A stretch of DNA of 64,000 bases from assembly GCF_018294505.1 (NCBI RefSeq), contig NC_057802.1, positions 310,579,137 through 310,643,136 of the forward strand. Direction: 5' to 3'. The notes beneath the pieces were generated by a model. The model was not told the DNA's origin, ran no database searches, and saw only the letters and a program-made list of their open reading frames with translations. The translations under genes were made by a program, and so were the position numbers. Source of the DNA: Triticum aestivum (taxonomy: Eukaryota > Streptophyta > Magnoliopsida > Poales > Poaceae). Of the stretch, positions 57,681 through 64,000 are shown in pieces (positions within the stretch are counted from its first letter, which is position 1; every line of letters begins with the position of its first letter).

Positions 57681-58659
57681 GGGCCGCGACAAGAAGGAGG
57701 AAGATGATGATCATGACGAGGACGACGAGTCCGGCGAGCACGAGTTCCAGAAAGCTACAGAGCCCATGTGCGTCGACGGTGGCGCCTCGCTGCACACGTC
57801 TCACCGCCAACTGAAGCAGTTGGCGCGTGAGGTCACTGCGGCGGAGCCGTCGTTCAATGCCCAGAAGCCACTGAAGTGGTCCCGCTCACCTATCATTTTC
57901 GACACCGAGGATCACCCTGATCGCACAACTGCGGTCGGATGTTTGCCATTGTTGGTTTCGCCAACAATACGCAACCTCAAGGTGACGAAAGTGCTGGTCG
58001 ATGGTGGGGCCGGTCTGAATTTGATCTCGCCCGCTGTGATCAAGAGGCTGCAGATTCCTGATGGAGATCTCGAAGAGACGGGCACATTTCAAGGGGTCAA
58101 CCCGGGAAGGAGCCAGCCGAAACGTAAAATCACGCTGCCCGTTACATTTGGGGGCGAGCTGAACCATAGGACGGAGAAGATCGTCTTTGATGTCGCCGAG
58201 ATCCCCTTGCCATACAATGGGATCCTTGGCTGCCCAGCACTGGCCAAGTTCATGGCGGTGTCCTACTACGCCTACAACACATTGAAGATGCTGGGGCCGC
58301 TGACCATCATCACTGTCCCCTCCGACAAGAAAGACGTGCTCATTTGCGCCGATCAACTCTACCGAGAGGCAGTTGCAGCAACTGCCGCCAAGACACTCGC
58401 TCCTGCCGCTGAAGCTCCAGGGAGGAAGAAGTCCGGCAAGACCCCTTCCGGCAAGACCTCTTCCGGCAAGACCTCTTGCACCCACTCCGGCAAGCGCGCC
58501 TCTTCGGAGTGCTGTGCTCCCGTTGAGGACGTGCCAGAGAGATCCATCGGCAAGAGCATGAAGCCCAAGGCTGCACTATCGGAGACCAAGAAGGTGTCCG
58601 TCAAGGAGGACGGCACGGGCGGGGCTTTTACCATAAGCTCCACCCTCAACAGCAAATAG
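57681..58659 (+). pseudogene. Tat-B protease region, ending at TAG
   Basis: Resumes Tat-B after the SIRE-like insertion with an acidic stretch, then the aspartic protease (VLVDGGAGLNLIS, KRKITLPVTFGGE, NGILGCPALAKFMAV). A Ser/Gly/Lys repeat segment follows (SGKTPSGKTSSGKTS; DNA tccggcaagacc repeated). It ends at TAG 58657-58659 after STLNSK, exactly where Tat-A also has TAG, within the same 18-nt context AAATAGGAAAGCGCGCTC. The frame is open again immediately after the TAG. Confidence 0.88.
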
Positions 58660-60186
58660 GAAAGCGCGCTCGTCGCCTTCCTACGGCCGAATGTTGATGT
58701 ATTTGCATGGCAAGCATCTGACATCCCCGACGTTCCCAGGGAGGTGATTGAGCACCATATTGCTGTCTGTCCTCATGCACAGCCCATCAAGCAGAAGGTC
58801 AGGAAGCAAGCTTTGGAGCGACAAGAGTTCATCATTGAAGAGATCAGGAAGTTGGAGGCGGTAGGCCTGGTTAGAGGAGTACTCCACCCCACGTGGTTGG
58901 CCAATCCGGTGGTGGTGCGTAAGGCGAATGGGAAGTGGAGGCTGTGCATTGACTACACAGATATCAATAAAGCCTATCCAAAGGATCCTTTCCCTCTGCC
59001 ACGCATCGACCAGATTGTAGACTCCACTGCCGGGTGTGACCTGCTATCATTCCTCGATGCCTATTCAGGATACGACCAGATCTTCATGATGAAGGAAGAC
59101 GAAGAGAAGACTGCATTCATCACCCCATGTGGTACGTACTGTTTTGTACGAATGCCTTTCGGGTTGAAGAGCGCTGGTTCGGCGTTTGCCCGGGCGGTCC
59201 AAATTGGTTTTGAACCCCAGCTGCATAGAAATATGGAAGCCAATATGGATGATATAGTGGTCAATACCAAGGACAGGGCCATGCTCGTACAAGATCTAGA
59301 AGAAACATTTGCAAATCTGTGCAAGATCAACCTCAAGCTCAACCCAGAGAAGTGTGTGTTCGGTGTCCCGTCTGGCAAACTTCTTGGGTTCTTTGTGTCT
59401 CAACGCGGAATCGAAGCAAATCCCGACAAGATCAAAGCCATTGAGCAGATTGAGGCACCGAAACGAGTCAGGGACGTCCGTAGGCTCGCCGACTGTGTTG
59501 CTGCCCTGAGTAGGTTCATCTCCAAATCTGCTGAGCGCGCCCTCCCCTTTTTCAAAGTTTTGAAAAAGGCGGGTCCAGTAAAATGGACTCTGGAGGCAGA
59601 GGCAGCGCTGCAAGATTTGAAGAGGTACCTTTCCTCCACGCCGATACTAGTCGCACCTAAACCACAAGAGCCGTTGCTGCTATACTTAGCGGCAACGAAT
59701 CAAGTGGTCAGTGCTGCACTAGTGGCACAGAGGGAACTCGAGGGAGAAGCAGCGGTAGCAGCGGAGCCGTCAGATGATGGGCCGGGGCCCTCCCCGGCAG
59801 GGCTTGACGCCGGCAAGGCGGAACCCCCGGCAAGGCCCGGTCCTGGCAAGGCGGAGTCTGCACAGATGGGCGAAGTTGAACAGAAGAGGAAGATGGTGCA
59901 GCACCCAGTTTATTTTGTCAGTTCCCTCTTGCAAGGGGCTAGGTCAAGATATTCTGGTATGAAGAAGCTACTTTTCGGCCTCCTCATGGCCTCAAGAAAG
60001 CTGCGCCACTATTTCCAAGCACATGAGATCACCGTTGTCACCCGCCTCCCGTTGCAACAAATCTTGCACAACCCAGATGCAACTTGGAGGATTGTGGAGT
60101 GGGCATTGGAGCTATCGAGCTTTGGCCTCAAGTTTGAAAGTACTTCAACGATCAAGAGCCGAGCCTTGGCAGACTTCATAGCATAA
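58660..60186 (+). pseudogene. Tat-B reverse transcriptase and first RNase H
   Basis: Open in frame from the TAG. RT motifs: WRLCIDYTDINKAYP, FLDAYSGYDQIFMM, VRMPFGLKSAGSAF. The catalytic site reads ANMDDIVVNTKD, so the aromatic residue and Val before DD are replaced, although both Asp remain. The connection and RNase H regions follow (PLLLYLAATNQVVSAAL), with a Gly/Pro/Ala-rich insertion (about 59745-59880) encoded by GGCAAGG-rich DNA. It ends LADFIA and TAA at 60184-60186; the reading continues in the same frame. Confidence 0.9.
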
Positions 60187-62142
60187 TGGACTGCAACGCC
60201 CGACGAAGAAGTTCAAGAGACCATCCTTCTCGGCAAGGAAACGTGCCGCGATTGGATCATGTACTTTGATGGAGCTTTCTCATTGCAAGGTGATGGTGTC
60301 GTCGTACTACTCGTCGCACCCACCGGAGAGCACCTCAAGTACGTAGTCCAGATGCACTTTCCCCGGGAAAAATCAACGAACAACATGGTGGAGTACGAGG
60401 GACTGCTTGCCGGTCTCAGGATCGCTGCAGACCTCGGAATCAGGAAGCTCATCATCAGAGGCGATTCACAGCTCGTTGTCAAGCAATTTAACAAGGATTA
60501 CCAGATCCCGATGATGGAAGCCTATGTCGATGAAATGAGGAAGTTGGAAGAGCATTTTGACGGGCTGCAAGCAGAGCATGTTCCCCGAGCAGAGAATAGC
60601 ATTGCCGACTACCTGTCAAAATGCGCTGCCCTCAAGTTGCCTGTGGAACCAGGTACCTTTGTGCTTCAACTAACTCAGCCATCCGTTGATCCGTCACCAG
60701 GACAGAACAAATGGAGGAAGGTAGGCCCCGACAAGTACTTTCCCACTGAGCTCCCAGGAGCCGCCGGCAAGGACATTGCCGGGTGCCCCAAGCTTCTCGA
60801 AGAGCAGCAACCCCCGGCAGGGCCTCGAGCCCTGACCGTGGAGGCAGCTGCCCTTATGGCCAAAGATGAGCCTTTAGTCCTTGACGTTGAGCCCCAGGCT
60901 CCGGCATGGGCACAACCCATTGTCCGTTTCCTCCGAATAGGCGAACTCCATGAGGAACAGGAAGAAGTAGAGAAAGTAGCCCGTCGGTCCAGCATGTACC
61001 AGTTTGTGGATGATGCCCTATACAGAAGGAGACCGAATAGTGTGAAATTGAAGTGCATTCCTTGGGAGGACGGACTGAAGCTGTTGGCAGAGATACATGG
61101 GGGCATGTGTGGCTCCCACATAGGGTCAAGAGCCCTTGCCGGCAAAGCATTCCGGGAAGGCTTCTTCTGGCCCACCGCCCTCCAGGATGCGACTGCACTA
61201 GTAACCGAGTGTGAAGCATGCCAGTTTCACTCAAAGAAGCTTCATCAACCAGCCCAAGCCCTTCAGACAATCCCTCTTTCCTGTCCATTTTCGTTCTGGG
61301 GGCTCGACATATTGGGTCCCTTTCCCCGTGCCGTCGGGGGCTTTGAGTACTTGTATGTTGCTATCGACAAGTTCACAAAGGGGCCAGAGGTGGAGCCAGT
61401 GAGAAAGGTGACATCACAGTCAGCCGTCAAGTTCTTCAAGGGTCTGGTCTGCCGTGTTGGTGTGCCAAACAGAGTCATCACTGACAACGGCACGCAGTTC
61501 ACAAGCCGCACCTTCATGCAGTACATCCAAGACCTCGGCAGCAGGGTCTGTTTTGCTTCTGTTGCTCATCCTAGAAGTAACGACCAAGCTAAGAGGGCGA
61601 ATGCAGAAGTGTTGCGAGGACTCAAAACCAGAACTTTCGACAAGCTGGACAAGTGCGGAAGGCGCTGGATTGATGAGTTGCCAACAGTTCTTTGGTCGAT
61701 CAGAACGACGCCAAATCGAGCTACTGTCCAGACGCCCTTTGCCCTAGTCTACGGGGCAGAAGCAGTTCTCGCCACGGAACTCATATACGGGTCACCTCGA
61801 GTGCTCGCTTATGATGAGCTTGAGCAAGAGTAGTTGCACCAAGAGGATGCAATGCTCCTTGAGGAAGATTGTCTTCGGGCTGCTATGCGAGCCGCTCGCT
61901 ACCAGCAGGCCTTGCGCCGCTACCATAGCCGCAAGGTTCATGCCCGAAGCCTTGAGGAAGGCGACCTTGTTCTTTGGCGAGTTCGGTCCGGCAAGAATTC
62001 CAACAAGTTGACGCCGAAGTGAGAAAGCACTTATCGGGTAAAACGAGTCACCAGGCACGGCGCAGTCCGCCTGGAGACCGAAGATGGAATCCCAATGAGC
62101 AACTCCTGGAACATCGAACATCTTCGCAAGTTTTACCCATAA
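60187..62142 (+). pseudogene. Tat-B archaeal-type RNase H and integrase
   Basis: A second RNase H (MYFDGAFSLQGDGVVVL, NNMVEYEGLLAGLRIA, IIRGDSQLVVKQF) keeps its catalytic residues. Integrase: HHCC region ending CEACQFHS, then WGLDILGPFP and TDNGTQFTSR. The Glu-containing motif reads SNDQAKRANAEVL where SNGQAERAN is usual, so the catalytic Glu is Lys. Stops: TAG at 61831-61833 and TGA at about 62020. The C-terminus reads MSNSWNIEHLRKFYP with a stop at 62140-62142. Integration activity would be lost even if read through. Confidence 0.9.
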
Positions 62143-63369
62143 GGCGCGGTTGCCGGGCCCCCTGGCAGACCACTTTTTGTACAAGCCTTGTAGGCAAGGC
62201 ATGTAACCCTTTGTACAAAGCCAGGCGCAGACCCTGAGAAACAGATAAATAAATGAAGTGCTGGCGCCCTAGAATTAGCATGCATACTAGGTTGAGTCTC
62301 TCTCTGTTACGGTTGATAGTGCTTGGCGGCAACTAACCCCTAGCATAGAGGTCGAGTGCGTGTCCTTCTGTCTCTTTCAGTCCTCTTTTTGGTTTGCAGG
62401 CTACACAGGCATTTCTGCAAAACCATTTGAAGAAAAGAAGATGGATCAACACTCTGATCCCGGAAGGCCAAGGTTGCCGGGGGGCTGCAAATTCAGATAA
62501 GTTTTCTCTCCTCCGCTATGCGTTTCCGTATGAAACTTGAACGTATGAAACCTCGCTCGTTCCTACGCGACCGTGCTCCCTCGTTCCTATGCCCGAAATC
62601 CCTTTCAGGCCGGAGTCTGGTTGTAGTTGCGGTGGAAGGGGAAACAAGCGAGGAGACCAATCCTACTCTGCCCCTGCTCCCCGCAAAGGGCATGGGTTTA
62701 GGCATGGTATAAGGCAGGAGAACGGCAAGGTTTGTTGCCGGGCGACATTGTTTATTTAAAATAACAAGGACTCACTCCTTGGTGTGAGCCTCGCTCACAC
62801 ACAAAAGAACCTGGCAAACACCCTTTTTCATTAATACGTTAATTAAACAAGTACAATTCATACGGAATGAGAGCATGAGCAAGGGGTTGCAAAGTCTAAA
62901 ATTCAACAAGTGCCCGCAGGCTTAATATCTAAAAAAGGATTAGATGCCCGTAATCCCTTTCTTGTCCCTCTCCTCAGGAAGCGGATCTGGATGGCAGGGG
63001 GGCAAAAGGAGCACCTAGGCAAGGTACGAGCAGCAGAAGACACCAAGAGAATGTCCCCGCGGCCGCCCAGAAGAAGGCTGGTGATGACGGTGCCGGGGAA
63101 GAGGCCGAAAGATGAGGCAGTGGGCTGGCAATACGCGACGAAGGTGTCGACGCCATCGTACTCTGACTTGACGGCCCGCCACCCACCTTCTTCGTCTTCT
63201 CCAGCACTCCAGTGCCAGCCGCCAGAGCGACGGCCCCGAGAAGTTCAAGGAGCTGGCTCGAGGAGCCACCGCCAAGAACTGCCTCCCCCCTGCAAACTTC
63301 TTGCCGGGGAGAGGGCCAGGTGCAGATGGTGCTGCTGCCGGCTCCGCCTAGGGACGGGGCATCCAACGC
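62143..63369. other. Non-coding 3' region of Tat-B
   Basis: It lies between the convergent ends of pol and the antisense B3 gene. It holds acceptor-like sites (tctctttcag, gtttgcag at 62370-62400), an AT-rich stretch, a perfect 8-bp hairpin at 62782-62800 and GC-rich low-complexity open frames on both strands (62910-63404) that I do not accept as genes. Confidence 0.6.
62782..62800. repeat. Perfect short hairpin
   Basis: GTGTGAGC-CTC-GCTCACAC, 8-bp arms and a 3-base loop, close to the probable 3' end of the antisense gene. It could be an RNA processing signal or chance. Confidence 0.6.
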
Positions 63370-63790
63370 CTAGTCGGACCCTTCCCCGTTATCCTCCCCG
63401 CTAGTTCCCTCTTCATCGCCGCTCGAGGAGGAGCTCTTATTGTCAGTCGAGCTCTCCGCGCAACAGCCTAGCCTATGTCCCGAGCGCCCGAAGACCTTGA
63501 CGGAGAGCAAGTCGCTCTCCACTAGTTTGAAAAGGAGAACGTGCCCCTTCATCAAGCAGTGGGCACGTGCAAAGGTCTTCCAACCCTGACGAAGGAACAT
63601 CACATGAGGGGCGGGGAACCCTGTGTTCACCCACATATCGCCATTGCAACACCCCTTCATGTGAAGCCTTATACTCGGCCGCTAGTCGATCTCCAGCACC
63701 CTCGTGAACGCCTCGGGAAGGCGAAGGCGGCTACGCGGTGGCTCACGCAGCTGTAGGATGAACTCCAGCGCCGTGTCCCCAATGTGGCCG
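63370..63790 (-). pseudogene. Antisense accessory gene in Tat-B, B3 DNA-binding domain
   Basis: The minus-strand reading gives LEFILQLREPPRSRLRLP, EAFTRVLEID, a TAG, then PSIRLHMKGCCNGDMWV, FLRQGWKTFARAHCLMKGH, LLFKLVESDLLSVKVFGRSG and a Ser/Glu-rich acidic tail ending GEGSD. The pattern (RLRLP...F; W near the middle; GW..FARAH.L..GH.L.FKL; SVKVF..SG) is that of the plant B3 DNA-binding domain. The upstream part (63791-63926) is open in a different frame, so there is either a frameshift or an exon boundary near 63785. It sits antisense between integrase and the expected 3' LTR, the same slot as the accessory gene of Tat-A. The 5' end is beyond 63926 or outside the window. Confidence 0.7.
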
Positions 63791-64000
63791 CTCGACGAAG
63801 CAGGAGGAGACGGTGGCGGAGATGGTGACGGAGATGGCGATGACGCAGGTGTTCCCCTTCCGTGACCGCCTCTGCGTCGACCATCTCGCAGACCGCGGCC
63901 CTGTCCAGTGCCTCCACCTCGAGCATGGCTTTCTCCTTGGACGGCTGGGTCTTCCTTGACCGCCGCGGTTCTGTGGTGGGAGGAAGACCTAGTCGCCTCC

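Larger units (their letters stand above)
45281..64000 (+). mobile_element. Tat-type Ty3/Gypsy element Tat-B, truncated by window end
   Basis: It starts TGTCGGTGTAC, immediately after F-box exon sequence. Order: 5' LTR, primer site, gag, protease (split by a SIRE-like Copia element), RT, RNase H, archaeal-type RNase H, integrase, long 3' region with an antisense B3-domain gene. The 3' LTR is outside the window. The same architecture as Tat-A but clearly different sequence makes it another Tat-lineage family. The coding region carries many C-to-T type stops and lost catalytic residues. Confidence 0.9.

Noticed and set aside
62910..63404. 164-residue plus-strand and 130-residue minus-strand open frames
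   Set aside because: No motif is recognisable, both strands are open, and composition is GC-rich; the adjacent B3-like frame is better supported.
1..64000. tRNA, rRNA or intact host protein-coding genes
   Set aside because: None found; the only host-gene sequence is the broken F-box/FBD gene.

Overview
The window is a piece of a large grass genome, almost certainly Triticeae (wheat, Aegilops or barley relatives). The evidence is the repeat content: WIS/Angela/BARE-type Copia elements with 1.7-kb LTRs, a Triticeae-style CACTA transposon, long-LTR Ty3/Gypsy chromoviruses, dual-RNase-H Tat-type Gypsy elements and a SIRE/Maximus-type Copia element. Nearly every base is transposable element. The only host gene I can support is a broken F-box/FBD/LRR-type gene on the minus strand, in two pieces about 33 kb apart. 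Family assignments come from reading motifs, LTR ends, primer sites and target-site duplications (TSDs); no database was searched.

Layout. 1-3232: right end of a long non-coding LTR or LARD-like element, inserted into the pol gene of a plus-strand Angela element whose 3' part (broken RT/RNase H plus 3' LTR) fills 3233-6066. 6067-6283: fragment of another repeat. 6284-about 10545: one-ended CACTA transposon made of repeated modules, carrying a 240-bp Helitron. 10640-11294: last two recognisable exons of the F-box/FBD gene. 11333-44606: a complete minus-strand WIS/Angela element with TSD AAAGT, lying in an intron of that gene and itself split twice. A Tekay-like Gypsy chromovirus (11650-22975, TSD AGGGC) sits in its left LTR. 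A Tat-type Gypsy element, here called Tat-A (30363-43781, TSD CTACG), sits in its right LTR. 44697-45275: upstream exon of the F-box gene. 45281-64000: a second Tat-type Gypsy element, Tat-B, which inserted in that exon and runs off the window; it is split by a SIRE/Maximus-like Copia element (48452-57680, TSD GGGCC).

The most interesting content is what the retrotransposons carry besides gag-pol. Tat-A carries, antisense to its own genes, a seven-exon accessory gene with its own TATA box and phase-consistent GT-AG introns; its first coding exon resembles the 'putative gypsy type transposon' (Transposase_28) domain. Tat-B, in the same position and orientation, carries a different antisense gene that reads as a plant B3 DNA-binding domain. 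The Tekay-like element has an intact extra sense ORF of 243 residues, with a coiled coil, ahead of gag. Several elements carry arrays of short palindromes: a covarying set in the 5' long LTR, fourteen TCGGT-N3-ACCGA units upstream of the SIRE TATA box, and CCGGCAAG/CTTGCCGG hairpins in the Tat-B LTR.

Most coding regions are dead. They carry nonsense codons that are largely C-to-T changes (CAG to TAG, CAA to TAA, CGA to TGA), as expected for methylated, silenced DNA. Both Tat elements have a TAG at the same protease-RT junction within an identical 18-nt context, which could be either programmed readthrough or recurrent deamination.
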